Assembly (NCBI RefSeq): GCF_029784155.1
Contig: NC_073693.1
Span: 27,316,002 to 27,380,001 of the forward strand
Direction of reading: 5' to 3'
Length of the DNA stretch: 64,000 bases
DNA from: Uranotaenia lowii
Lineage: Eukaryota > Arthropoda > Insecta > Diptera > Culicidae
A program made the translations under genes and the position numbers. How positions within the stretch are numbered: the stretch's first letter is position 1; the number at the start of each line of letters is the position of its first letter. Of the stretch, positions 48,002-59,832 are shown piece by piece. The notes beneath the pieces were generated by a model. It was not told the origin of the DNA. It was given only the letters and a program-made list of their open reading frames with translations, and ran no database searches.

Positions 48002-48743
48002 GGGGGGGGGGGGGGGGGGGGGTAGGGTCTAACACTTTCAAAAAATCGATTTTTTTATTTTTTTATTTTCTTATTGTTAAACATTTCAAGAATGTTGTGT
48101 CAAATTTTCAAGTCAATTGAAGCAAAACTGTAGAAGTTATAGGCATTTATCTCCTGCTATCTAATACTGCAAGAAAGCAAGAGCAGAAACTTCAAACGCG
48201 TTTTTCTCGAAAGCACATTTTTAAAGTCCGTGGACATCGTCATTTGAAAACTACTTATCCGATTCTTTTCAAATTTGGAACATATTTTCTACATATAAAA
48301 TACCAGACCCCAACGTTTTTCTTTTTTGATTTTTTTACTTTGGGGAGATTTTACAGGTGAAAAATGGCGTATTTTTAAGTGAAAAATCGTAGTTTTTACT
48401 TCAAACAGCCACAAAAATTTCATAAAAATATTTTTAAGTTAAATAAAAACGTTGGGGTCCAGAAAAACATCTATTAAAAATATTTTGCTCTGATTTTTTG
48501 ACTTCAGATGATTCTTTGTTGAGATACAGTGTCCACCGCAAATCCTGTTTTCTAAAAGGCATCCTCGAAAGTGCTCCGCCACCGGCTCATTTTTCAATAT
48601 TTTTCTACAAAAAAATTACTAAATGTTCTTTTAACAATGCTTTATATAATGCAAAGAATTTGAATACATTTGTTTGAACGATAGCTCTAGAAATAAATCG
48701 TGAAAATGGTGTTTTTTTATACCCGTTAGACCCTACCCCCCCC
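48002..48743. mobile_element. piggyBac-like MITE (TTAA target) with G21 tract
   Basis: 742 bp between TTAA duplications (47998-48001 and 48744-48747), the signature of piggyBac-type insertion. Inverted ends: a G-run then TAGGGTCTAAC at the left, GTTAGACCCTA then a C-run at the right. The left run is 21 G and the right run 8 C, so the left has expanded. Inner words ACCCCAACGTTTTT and AAAAACGTTGGGGT form a second inverted pair. No coding frame. Confidence 0.8.
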
Positions 48744-48747
48744 TTAA

Positions 48748-49326
48748 GTACAAGTAAAAAAACATTTTTTTTACTTGTAAATATATTCTAAGAGAAAATT
48801 TCCAAATTTCAATGCCGATCGGAGCTAACTCTGAACCGAAAATGTGCTGAAATGTGCATTGCGCCAAGTATGATATGATTGCCTTCCCTACTTCAGTCAA
48901 AGATTTTTCTTTTCGAAATAACACCTCTGCCGTGATATATCGAAGTGACGTTCATCCATTTCCGACGATTTTGACTTTTTGATTATATTTTATGCGTTTT
49001 CTGACGAGCTTTCTAATGCTCTGAAAATGTTAAGAAAAAATCAAACCGGTTTTGAAATATTTGGAAAAAACGAAATGTAAATCTACTGTTTATACGCCGA
49101 AGTGAAGTATATCCTATCATAGAAGAAATATAGAATGAATCTTGTAACTCAAAAAAATTTTTAGTTACATTCATGAAGTTTGAAATATATGCTCATTTTG
49201 ACATGATTATTTGTTTATAATGAAAAAAAGTGTACCATCCCACCTCAAAAAGTGGGTGAGACTCTCATACAAAATAACGATAAAATCTGTTACAATGATC
49301 ATTTATTTTTATTTTCATAGTATTTC
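48748..49326 (+). other. intronic sequence, no gene seen
   Basis: AT-rich, no structure recognised. Confidence 0.5.
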
Positions 49327-49880
49327 GTCTTACGACATAACTTGACGAACATAATTCCTAAAATTCACTCGGTCCATGGCAACCGTTCTCCAATTCCTCG
49401 GGCACCCCACGTTCGCCAGATCACGCTCCACTTGGTCTAACCACCTCGCTCGTTGCGCCCCCGCTCGTCTTGTTCCTACCGGATTCGTAGCGAACACCTG
49501 TTTTGCAGGACAGTCGTCCGGCATTCTCGCAACATGTCCCGCCTAGCGTATCCGGCCAGCCTTCACCACCTTCTGGATACTGGGTTCGCCGTAGAGTCGC
49601 GCGAGCTCGTGGTTCATCCTTCGCCTCCACATTCCGTTCTCCTGTACGCCGCCAAAGATGGTTCTTAACACTCGTCGCTCGAATACTCCGAGTGTACGCA
49701 GGTCCTCCTCGAGCAATATCCATGTCTCGTGCCCGTAGAGAACAACCGGTCTAATGAGCGTCATATACAGGTTACACTTCGTGCGAGGGCTAAGTCTTCT
49801 CGACCGCAGTTGCTTGTGGAGTCCATAGTAGGCACGACTTCCGCTGATAATTCGCCTCCGAATCTCACGGCTGGTGATGA
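49327..49880 (-). pseudogene. non-LTR reverse transcriptase C-terminal end, copy 2
   Basis: Minus-strand frames read EIRRRIISGSRAYYGLHKQL, SPRTKCNLYMTLIRPVVLYG, HETWILLEEDLRTLGVFERR, NGMWRRRMNHELARLYGEPS, VGTRRAGAQRARWLDQVERD and NWRTVAMDRVNFRNYVRQVM. Same family as 14142-15050. At least one frameshift separates the two blocks near 49540. The 5' part is truncated at 49880 and a short 3' end follows at 49327. Typical 5'-truncated insertion. Confidence 0.85.
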
Positions 49881-50973
49881 TGATCAGTTTTTGTATAAAA
49901 TTTATATACACTTTCACATGAAAAACTCACTCGATAAAGAAGGCATTAAAATTGATTTCAGACGCATTATTCAATCTGCCGAACAAAAACCAGTAGGTCG
50001 ACTTCCATCAAACTTTGTAGTGTTTCTTTTATAACTGTGTATATGAATGTCGATCCGATGTTTTTTTTTTGCTGAAATTATCGCAGAACATTGAAAAGTT
50101 TATATAAACCACCCTTTAAAGTGGACTTTGACCTAAATTTTAATAATAAAAAATTCAATGGACTTTTCCACGAAACCCCCTTGAGCCCACGAGCCCATGA
50201 TTTTTATGTCAATCCAATGTAAATAGTAATTAACTTGGATGGTCGCCCCTTTTACACCGATCTTGAATATAAAATTTCAATTCAATTGGCAGTTCTGGGT
50301 TCGTGTGCAGATTTCGATCGAATCCAATGTATAAAACCGTCAATATTACGAAAGCAGTATTAACTTTGTGGATATCTTTTTTCAAAACCTAACATTTTCA
50401 TAATGGAAAACGTATTTCATAATTTATTCTAGTAAAAATGAACATCCATGGAAAATTTCAGCACTCTAGGTTGTAAGATAGCTGCGCTCCTAATGAAGAA
50501 ACTATGGATAAACGTCACTTCTTCGGATGTGTCTAATGTGTAGGGGAATGTGTTCCTAAATGAGGTTGGTAAAAAAAATTATCTATTCACTGCATTTTGT
50601 CGGCAATACGCTATGAACATTAGCCTGAAAGGAATTCAACATTAGGCATAAAAGAATTTTATGAGTTTACAAATTCGAAAAAAAAATCTAAAATTCATAC
50701 AAGCTTTTGATGTAACATTTTAACTTTTAAAATTCTTCGTAAAGAATCCCAAAACAAAAAATTAGGTGATTTTTGTATCTTATTCAGATCAACATAAAAA
50801 ATATAGCCATAGCATTTCTTTAAAAATCAACTGGCGCAACTAACCCGCATGGTTTGAGGTTCGGCAATCTAGACAACTTTTATAATAAATTGATTTCTCG
50901 AAAACTGAAGGAGATTTCTAAATAAAAATTATTTCAATGTATAGAAAACAGATGTCTGCTTATGGGTATAATG
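49881..50973 (+). other. intronic sequence, no gene seen
   Basis: AT-rich, short frames only, no element ends recognised. Confidence 0.5.
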
Positions 50974-50975
50974 TA

Positions 50976-51823
50976 GGGTTGCCATCCGTCCCGCAAAAGC
51001 GGGACATGTCCCGCTTTTTTGTTGAATGTCCCGCTGTCCCGCTTTTTCTTCAAAATGTCCCGCTTTTTTCTTGAAAAACTTTTACAAAGTTAACTGATTA
51101 GCAATGAGAAAATTAAACATTAGTCTCAATTTGATTTCTGTGATGAGCAGAAAATCTTTCAAAACCGTCATTTCCTCAAAATAAGCAGTATTTTTCATAG
51201 CTTATATAAGACAGTACAGAATAACTCTAAAATCTTAGCTATACAGTAAGATTCTGATTCAGAAGTGTTCTTGAAGCACATTCAACCAATGTATGAAAAA
51301 AATATTGCTTAAGTTGCTTCCAAATAATTTTAGATTATTGAATATAGAGATGATTTTCTTCGTCGGAATCTAAATTAAATTGCCTTATGTTTCACACCAC
51401 CTTTCCCTACACAATTGTCCGAAATATATACAGATGGAAGTTTTCTTGAGTTTACATTTTTGAACAAATTACCAAACAAACTTATTTTCATAAAAAATAC
51501 ACAAAGGTTTTTTACCCGATATTGAATCCGTCGTTTACATCTACGACTTAAAATATTTTCTCTCAAACTACGTGAAAAATCGCGAGATCCGTATAAAATA
51601 TGGGTGTGTTTGGCAAAAATCCGTGTAAATAGAAGTCGTGTAAGAAAAACTGAGCAAAATCCATCCGCGTTAAAAAAAAACCTTAGCGTACTTTCTATGA
51701 TCAGCTTTGGCTGATATGATACGTATAAGTTTGGCTAGACAATTAAGCTTTTTTTAAGAGTTTCTCAAATGTCCCGCTTTTTCGGCTGTGTCCCGCTTTT
51801 TTTCTGAAAGTATCTGGCAAGCC
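50976..51823. mobile_element. TGTCCCGC-motif MITE with TA target
   Basis: 848 bp between TA dinucleotides (50974-50975 and 51824-51825). Inverted ends GGGTTGCCATCC and (reversed) GGCTTGCCAGAT. The word TGTCCCGCTTTTT recurs near both ends (about four times at the left, two at the right). The termini resemble the TTGCCAGATT MITE family. No coding frame. Confidence 0.7.
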
Positions 51824-51825
51824 TA

Positions 51826-52205
51826 GTATAAAGTTTTTATTCAAAAGTTTGTTGAAATATTCGATAGAATCAGTATTCAGCTTAATAGGCACATATAGCC
51901 TCCTTCTCCCCTATTTGAAGCAATTGTACGCAAAGTAACAAGTTGTAATGCAAAAGGCTAATATTTATAAACATCTTTACCTAGATTGAACAGATCATAT
52001 TTCATGAAAAGCCCCAGAGTAATGAATAATGGAGAAAAGAAAATAAAAACGCTTTTTATTGGTGAAAACGAAAAATGTATGTACGTCACATCGGCAAATC
52101 ACGGCAGAACTAGTTCTCGAGGTTTCATGCATTTCTAAGACTTTTGGCATAAAAATTTGAACTTTGATTTTCCAAATCTTCACTTTTTGATTTGTGAAAT
52201 TAAAG
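51826..52205 (+). other. intronic sequence, no gene seen
   Basis: AT-rich spacer before the third TA element; nothing recognised. Confidence 0.5.
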
Positions 52206-52207
52206 TA

Positions 52208-53841
52208 GGGTTAATTGCCCTACTTTGGACCCATTAAGCGGTGGTTTTTAAATAATCAAGGTTTTCTCACGAATGGACTGGCAATTTATATCCCTCAGGA
52301 AGTTCATTTATAAGTCATGATCTAATCTGCAAGTTTCAATGAAAATTTCGCCATTATTTCAACATGGGTTTCGCCATTATTAAGAGATTTGCAAAGATAT
52401 GGATGATTTAAATTTCCAACTTTGAACCTACTGTTCCTATTTTGGTACTGGACCGGTTCCTTTCATTGGACCTAGAACTAAAACTCCTATAAAAAGTTTG
52501 ATTTTTCGAAAATAAATAAACAAATTTATTGTTAATGTAAACTTGAATCAATTACTATCCAAAAATAGTATTACAGCTTTTTAATATTTAAAAAAACTAA
52601 AATTTCTGTTATGAATATCACAAATACTTTTATTCCCCGTCAGCTCTATCAGCAAAACGATAGCTGAAACTTGATTGTGTTTACTTACTTATAGTTTATT
52701 TGCGTAAATCTTGCAAAAATGTTGAAAATATTCAATATTGGTTCTGAATTATGCCCAGTGATGGTAAATTTCGCCCGTCACGCTTGACCCGACTAGTTTT
52801 GTTTCATCAAACGACTGGCACTATTCTCAATTGACGGAGCCTCACTACTCGCATGACGGATAAAGCACGACAACAATCAACATTTCTCCATCATCGACTG
52901 GCGAAGCTCCTACACATGGTCAAAATTTCTCCTGAGAGTGACTGGCAAATCTCTTCACACTTCGACCGGCTGCTGACGGCAGGTACAACTAATTGAACGA
53001 CTTGCTGGCAGAGAGCAACAATAGCAATAAAAAACTGAAAACGAGCTTGCTGGCAGGAGCAACAATAATAATAAATGCTTTTCTTGTTCCTCTTCGGTCG
53101 TCTTCGGCTTGCTGGCAGGAGCAACAATAATAATAAATGCGTTTCTTTTTCGTCATCGGTCGCTTGAATGCGATTGCTTGACTAGGTTATTATTTTAGCT
53201 TCAAATGAATGGGGCATGAATGACTGGCAAACGAAGTGACTGGTCGTTAAGGAACAGTCAATTGAGTTTGACGGACCAAGAGGCTTTACAGTCACAGCTT
53301 CACGCCTCATGACGATGACTTTTGCCAAGCATGATTATGCCCCAATTAAAAATTCGCAACATTGTTGATTTGTTGGTTTTGATACAAAGATTTGGTGATG
53401 TCAGGTCTAAACATGGAACATCAAAGTCGAAAGTTTCCTATATTTGGACCCTTTGCAAATTTTCCAAGTTTTCCAATGATTTTCATGAATTTTTGGAAAA
53501 ATGGGTAGTATTGTTCATATTCTCCACAGCGAAAGTAATTTCCCTTTAAACTTTGGCTTGGAAAGTAAAAAATCGTGATTTTTCCTTAAACACTCTAATT
53601 TCTCAATACGCGCCCCACTAAATGAGCTGTCTGATTTACCACTGATGAAGAGGTACATTTTTAAAAACGTTGAAAATTTTATCAGAAAGACTTTTAATGG
53701 CAAAAAATGGTATGGTAGTGTTCAGGAAGAATAAGAGTTCATTGTGTGCATAGGAATTTATGCCAGCAAAATGAATTATTTTCAATTTTCGGCATTTTAG
53801 GACTAAAGTAGGCTCTAGGTCTAAAGTAGGAGCACTCACCC
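52208..53841 (-). mobile_element. three-copy TA element, copy 3 (split by a hAT MITE)
   Basis: Reverse-strand copy of 30223-31265, with both ends intact and TA at 52206-52207 and 53842-53843. Without the 578-bp hAT insertion and its 8-bp duplication it is 1,048 bp, against 1,043 for copy 2. No coding frame. Confidence 0.9.
52756..53333. mobile_element. hAT MITE with internal direct repeats
   Basis: 578 bp; ends CAGTGATGGTAAA and (reversed) CATGCTTGGCAAAA. The 8-bp duplication ATTATGCC (52748-52755 and 53334-53341) reconstructs the GAATTATGCCCCAATT of copy 2. Inside, CTTGCTGGCAGGAGCAACAA and its variants occur three times, and TGACTGGCAA-type words recur. No coding frame. Confidence 0.88.
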
Positions 53842-53843
53842 TA

Positions 53844-55432
53844 TCTATATTTTTGACAAAAAAATGTTTTTAGAGATAACACCAGATTTCGATATTTTAT
53901 GCAATGCTTAGACATTTGGCTTCAAAATTATAATTTCAATTATTCCGATTTTCCTTGGCCCCCTCTTTGGTGAATTTTGAGAGTTTAAAAACGAAACTTA
54001 TAGAGCGCATTGAGGCACCCCTAAATCAAATCCGATTAAGCTGAAATTTTGCACAGGTCATTTTTTTAGCCAATCTACAAAATCTATATGGTCAGTTTTC
54101 GGAATTCAGCATGACTTTGTTTTTGGCAACATTCGATTTTGGCAACATTCGATTATGGCAACATCCGATTTTGGCAACATCTAAATTTTAAAACATGTGC
54201 CAACATCGAACAGATTTTTTGGAACGATATTACCTTATATACTTCGCTTTAGCAGGACCAACATATCTCAGACAAACACCATAAACACGTTTTAACGTTC
54301 TCAAATGCTGATAAAATACAACAACAATAACAAAAATTTAAAAAAATTATAAAGTATTCAAAATGACAATAATGATGAAAATTTCTTAAAATAAAAAAAT
54401 AATATAAACAAATTACTATAAACGACACAAAATGACTTAAACATGATGAAGAATGAAAAATCTAATGTAATGTAATGATAATATTAATTTTAAAGAAATA
54501 AGTAAACGATGCTGAGATAAAAACCGTTTAATTTTGACAACACAAAATGTTCGGGCATGTTGGCAAAATCGAACGGAGTCTTTATGAAAAAATTTTTCCA
54601 AAGCTTCAATCATGAATCTAAATTTAAACTCTGAAGTTTTGGGTTTCAATCTGTATTGAATTCAAATATCAATTTTGAATAATGAATCTGAGTTCTGTGT
54701 TTTAAATTCTGGATCGCCATTTCGAAGATTTACTATGTTAGAAATTCTGCATCTGAACTAAGTTCAAGATCTTCTGATTATGAAACAAAAACTCAGTATG
54801 GTTTCTACGTCTCAATCTGGGATTAGTTTTTGAGATTTTGGTATCAGTTCTGAGTCAAGATTGTTCCTTTTGAATAACCTCACGCAGTCATCAAAATTTG
54901 ATTTGAGAATTTAGAATTTTAAGCGTAGACAAGAATATCTCGTTTGCTTTTCCTGGGTGTTTAACTTCAAAACACCCACCACCCCCTCCTGCCCTCTGAC
55001 GTTCATACGGCCATGCTAAATGGAAAAATGGTTTTAGGAAAAAGATTTTAAGAATTAGCTTTGAAAAAAATTTGAAAATGTTTAAAATGAAACAATAAAG
55101 GAAGAATTCAGTGCAAATTAAAAACTCTTGTTATTTTACTGAAATATCAATCACCCCAATGAATAAATTTAAGGTTCAAAGTTCACGACACGTTCACGGC
55201 ACATCACTCGAAAGTGAAAAAAATTTGAAATTTAAACCTTACCCTGACCAGGGAAAGTTATAAATTTTATGAAAATTCGAGTTTTTTCGTGACTTTATAA
55301 AAACAACTCCAATTATGACATTTTTTTATTATTTAAGAACTCGAATGAAATTTGAACCTTTTGAAGCAAAAATTATTGAAAACATAGCTCAATACGCTAA
55401 TAACACACCTTTTTCTCTATGTCCACTTCCAG
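53844..55432 (+). other. end of the 42.8 kb intron
   Basis: AT-rich, apart from the 16-bp repeat at 54121-54184. It ends in the acceptor CCACTTCCAG before exon 55433. Confidence 0.6.
54121..54184 (+). repeat. four 16-bp units TTTTGGCAACATTCGA
   Basis: Four tandem units with one or two changes each. A reversed relative, GTTGGCAAAATCGAACGG, lies at about 54559-54576, so these may be the ends of a decayed element. Confidence 0.75.
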
Positions 55433-56650
55433 CGGCCCAACCGGGCACGGTTTGCTACAGCCACGACCACTGCCGGATGTGGGACCGGGAGAGCCACTGT
55501 GACTTCCTGATTCCGAATCTGTTCGGCCGTTGCCAATGTTCCTCTCCAGCTCGGCAAGTTGGCCCCACCTGTGTGGTCGAATCCACGGCAGCGCTGGAAC
55601 AGGAACTGCCCGGCTTTGCCAAACCCCAACAACAGGCACCCGAAGGCACAACCCCGACGGAAGCTTCTGCACTCCCAACGACTACTCCTCCGGAGGATGA
55701 TGCGGTTATTGTGGAGAATCCGGAAATGATGGATGGTCATGATGAGGAAATAAGCGAGGTTGTTGAAGAACATCAGGAAACGGAAGTGCAGCAGTTACAG
55801 GAAGAACCATTAATTGCAACTACAACGATTAGCTCGAAATTGAATGATTCCGTTTCTAATGAGGAAAACATTTCATTCGAAGACTCATCGATTTCGTCTT
55901 TCGTAAATGAATATGAAAATACAGAGGAAAATTCAGTGGCTGAAAATGAGAATGCCTCCAATTCACAAGGTGAAGAAAGCAATGCAATTGGGTTTACATC
56001 GGTTCAACCACAGGTGGAGTCGGTTGATTCGGAACGAGTTTCGACTGAAGTTTCCACAAGCGGGCCAAATTTCGATAGTTATGAATATGGTAGCGCGAGT
56101 CAAGACACTGAAGAACTTATCGTCCCCCACGTGGTAAATCCTCTGCATAATGAGGTTGAGTTGCTCGAAAAGCACAACCGGATATCCGGTGAGGATCATT
56201 CGAATCTGATTGAAGGTGAGGACGAATCAACAGCTAGACCAAGCCAAGAATCGTACGAATCGAACAACGAAAGTGCTGCCACAACTGAACGGCAACAGGG
56301 ACGACACGATAGCACAGTTCAAGATGAGTCGACGGAAGCTAACGATGCTCACGAGATTACCGAAAAACCGGAGAAGGAGAACGAGATTAACGATGACACT
56401 CCCGTCCATACGACACCGACAATGGTTCGATTGGCAAGCAGAACAACAGTCATGGAACCGGAAGCACCCGTGTCCACAACCGTGGCTTCTCTGATGACCG
56501 AAAGTTTCACGGAAGCAGCTGCAATCATAACGACTGAGCAACCGACAACGACCACCGCACAAGCTTTTACCTATTCTAGTACCACAACGACGACAACGAA
56601 TACACCAACAACTTCAAGCACAGATGGCAGCACCAAAATAAAGCATCAAG
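55433..56650 (+). CDS. exon of EB-module protein (EB module 3 and acidic linker)
   Basis: Acceptor CCACTTCCAG and donor GTAAGC; phase 1 at both ends matches 12655 and 56764. The first 50 residues are a cysteine-rich module ([20 protein letters not shown] ... [16 protein letters not shown]). The remaining 355 residues are low-complexity and acidic, rich in Ser, Thr, Glu and Gln, with a Thr-rich end ([22 protein letters not shown]), as in mucin-like or flexible extracellular linkers. There is no membrane segment. The open frame extends into the upstream intron, so the acceptor was set by the phase match and the cysteine pattern. Many Ser/Thr sites suggest O-glycosylation; that is inference. Confidence 0.9.
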
Positions 56651-56763
56651 GTAAGCTTTCTACTGTGTCGTCATCTGCTTGTTACTTTTAAACTTTTCTC
56701 TCCCGACTTTCTTCAAATTTATATTTTTCTCTCCCATGCGCGCAAACCAAACGGAAACTCCAG

Positions 56764-56975
56764 GCATACGAACACGTGTTGATTTGGGCGATGGACCGAT
56801 TTCGTTGGGGTTGGCTTGCGTGAATAATCGCCAGTGTCAGCTGGCCGATCCGTACACCTACTGCAACGAGCTGGGCCGGTGTGATTGTGTCAATTCTCAG
56901 CAGCAGCAACTGGCCACCGGCGATGAAGGAGTTTGCAGTGCGGCCAACACCGGTTGCTCGCCGGGAACGTTTCAG
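56764..56975 (+). CDS. exon of EB-module protein (EB module 4, start of LDLa)
   Basis: Acceptor ACTCCAG; phase 1 join to 56650 gives [12 protein letters not shown]. It encodes [20 protein letters not shown] and [20 protein letters not shown], an EB-like module, then CSPGTFQ. The last residues fit the beginning of an LDL-receptor class A repeat, whose next Cys would be in the following exon. The donor is CAG/GTTTGA, weaker than the others; if unused, the frame ends two codons later (V, stop). No later exon was found before 64000, so either the intron exceeds 7 kb or the protein ends here. Confidence 0.82.
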
Positions 56976-59034
56976 GTTTGATTTTTTGGGGATCTGCGAG
57001 CTCGGGATGAATAAACCAGAACGGTTTAAAATCCCTGCCGAAAAAGGAAATATATGGGTCAGATATTTTTCTTCTGCAGTCCTGAATTCTCTTGAAATGA
57101 TGTTTCTGGACAAATTTCTCCTGAATAGCTTGATGAATTATTCACCAAGTAGATAAATGCTTTCGACTGGTGCGAATTGAACAACGGAATATTTTTAACC
57201 TTTTTGTTTAGTCAACTCACAGATCAAAAACACATTTTCGTATTAAGAGTAAGAAACAAATAGAGAAGTATTTTGGGATGGTGAATTGACTTAAAAAGCC
57301 GAGTTTTCCCAATATATTATTTGTAGACTGAGTCGTTTTTTTTAGGATTTTTTTTTAATTTTGGGGTAACTTTGGAATTTTATAAATCCTGGGGTCCTAA
57401 AAGCTTTGTTTTGGTTCATAATTCATCCAGGATTTTTTGCAAAATTTTTAAGTGACGTTTACATGAGTAAACTTGGACTTTTTTGTTTGTATTGGAAAAT
57501 TGAATATTTTGTACTGAAAAATCAACATCATTTCAGTTTCTTTTGTTCTAAGCCTGTTAATGGTTTTTGTGTAAATTTATAAATTCTTTAAAGGAAATTT
57601 TCCGCTGAACATCTTTGTCGGTAACTTGTAACTTGTGGTAACTTAGTATCTTATTTGACAAACAAGAGCTTTTAAGAACCCAGAATTTGAGAAATTCAAA
57701 AATGACCCCCAATCGACTCAGTCTACTGAAGCATATGGTCCATTCCAGCGTGACGTAAAATTTTACAAAACTTTTATAAAAATTAAGATTTATTATTTTG
57801 ATATCAAAAGTTTTTCTTTTGACGAAATTGTGATTGAAACATGATTTTTTTTTACGATTATAGTCGTTTTCACATCTTTATGTCATTCGCGACTTGAAAA
57901 CATGAATGATTATAGTCGTGACGCTACGCTATTTTGATATTTTTAGATATTTTTAGATGGAATGCTAAAAAAAATCACTTAATTTTCAAGAAATCTGAAG
58001 TTAGAAGCCATAGGTTGCACATAAGGATTTTTTATTTTTAAGGTCATATTTATCATATTTGTGTAAAGTATTGCAGCGATAATGTAATTACACTACTAAA
58101 ATCGGTATGAAATTTCATTTCTGATTACCTAATAGAATATAAATTTATAGCGGAAATGTTGCGTGGATATACTCAAAATCTAGTGCAAAATTGAATTTGA
58201 ATGCCAGAAATTCTGAGAAATTGACAAAAAGTTTAAAAAACAGCTATCTTTAAAATTTCTACAAAAATTCTGTATTTCGTATTTTTAAAATCTTACAAAG
58301 CGAAATTGTACCAAATTACGTCATCTTTTCAATCCTCTTTTCAAAATTTATCTGGTATGACTTAAATAATTTTGACGATTCATTGATTGAAAAGTATGGT
58401 TTTTATACCAGATTTTCACATGTTTTGTGGTCATGATCTTAAAAAAATTCAAAAAATATATTCTTTTGTACAAGATATAGTTTCTAACTTCAAGTTTCTT
58501 AGACAGTAACTGGAATTTTTTTGGGCATTCAGTAGCTGATCTACAGACTTTCCGAAGCATGAATAACGAATAACTAAAGTGTTGTAGGTGAATATTGTCT
58601 GAGAAACATATTTAAGTTACGTTACAAGGTTTGAAAAACTATAAATTTTGTAAAAATCGGTTGAGAAACAAGAAAGATATAGCGGTTTTAAGCTAGTAGT
58701 GTGAAATTGACACTCAAGGTCTGGTTAGGGAGTTTTTTTCATGGGATTTTAGGGTTTACTAATCATGCAAAATGAATGATTTCAAGAATTCATTGAGAGC
58801 CCCCAAAGAAATTTTTGTAATCTGGATACATCCAAATAAAGTTATAAGCCGCCAAACTTCCAATAGTGTCATATTGACCCTCAAGAGTGGATGAGGGTTA
58901 AAACTTAAAAAAGGGATAACTGGGGATGTCATTATGGGTGGTCGCTTAGAATGGATTACATGAAGATATAGTGGCTTCCTTGTTTATCAAATTGTCTATT
59001 GTTTTCAATCATTTGAATCGAAATGTACATATAT
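56976..59034 (+). other. AT-rich sequence, no exon seen
   Basis: Likely intron following exon 56764-56975. No long frame and no splice-bounded candidate for the rest of the LDLa domain. Confidence 0.5.
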
Positions 59035-59036
59035 TA

Positions 59037-59445
59037 AGGTTGCTAGATTTTTTTCAGCACGTATCAGGGCCGGATAAAATCGGGCAATTTTATATAAAAG
59101 CCTGGTCAAATCCGGGCAACAAAAATCGAAAGCAAAAATTTTTAAAACAATTCTTTTCATCAAAAATTATCAACAGATTTCAATTCGTTTTGAAAGCTTC
59201 GAAAAACCTTTCATGATTACTTTTATAGAGGTTGCCCGAAAAATTTCGTTTTTCGAGGCATAAATATATTAAATTTTACAACACATGTTGTTTATTTTTT
59301 TATTTGCCAAACAAAGCGAATAAACCCGGGCAAAATCCGGTCCTTTTTCATTGAAATCCGGGCAACCGGCCTGGGCCGGACTGTTTCCAAGTTTTACATT
59401 AAATATCAGGGCGAACCCGGATAAAAGCGAGCAATCTGGCAATCT
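59037..59445 (-). mobile_element. TTGCCAGATT MITE, copy 3
   Basis: 409 bp; ends AGGTTGCTAGATT and (reversed) AGATTGCCAGATT, with TA at both borders (59035-59036 and 59446-59447). Reverse orientation to copies 1 and 2; contains CCGGGCAACCGGCCTGGGCC and TTTCATTGAAATCCGGGCAA as counterparts of their inner blocks. Confidence 0.75.
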
Positions 59446-59509
59446 TAACATATGTATATGTAATGGATCTAAAATAATTTGATTTAGAAAACCTTAAATC
59501 CAAAAACCG

Positions 59510-59832
59510 AACAATAAACGGGCCAACCAATACAGGCGTTTTTCGAACGAAGTCTGCAGAGAAGTAAAAGAATTTCAGTTTAAAATTAAAGTTTGTCATT
59601 GAATCACATTAATTGCATTTAAAGCTTCAAAAAAATTAAATGGTTATTTTGATAAAAACAGCCCTGAAAACATCGATTTTGGACCCAATTTTTTTGCATA
59701 ATTTTGGAAATAATGTGAATTTATGCGGACAAATTTTATCCGAGCATTCGGGCCGGACCGGACTTGTGGCAAATTTCTCCTTGAAAATCCGAACAAGCCC
59801 GGATAAAACCGGACAAACAGGTATGCTTAATC
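59510..59832 (-). repeat. partial TTGCCAGATT MITE relative
   Basis: Contains CGGGCCGGACCGGACTTGTG and AAATCCGAACAAGCCCGGAT in the order of copy 3. Ends are too decayed to fix. Confidence 0.5.

Noticed and set aside
48002..48022. Telomere-like or assembly-gap G run
   Set aside because: It is the terminus of a TTAA-flanked inverted-repeat element with a matching C run at the other end.
55397..55773. Minus-strand frames over exon 55433-56650
   Set aside because: Shadows of a GC-rich coding exon; no domain or splice support.
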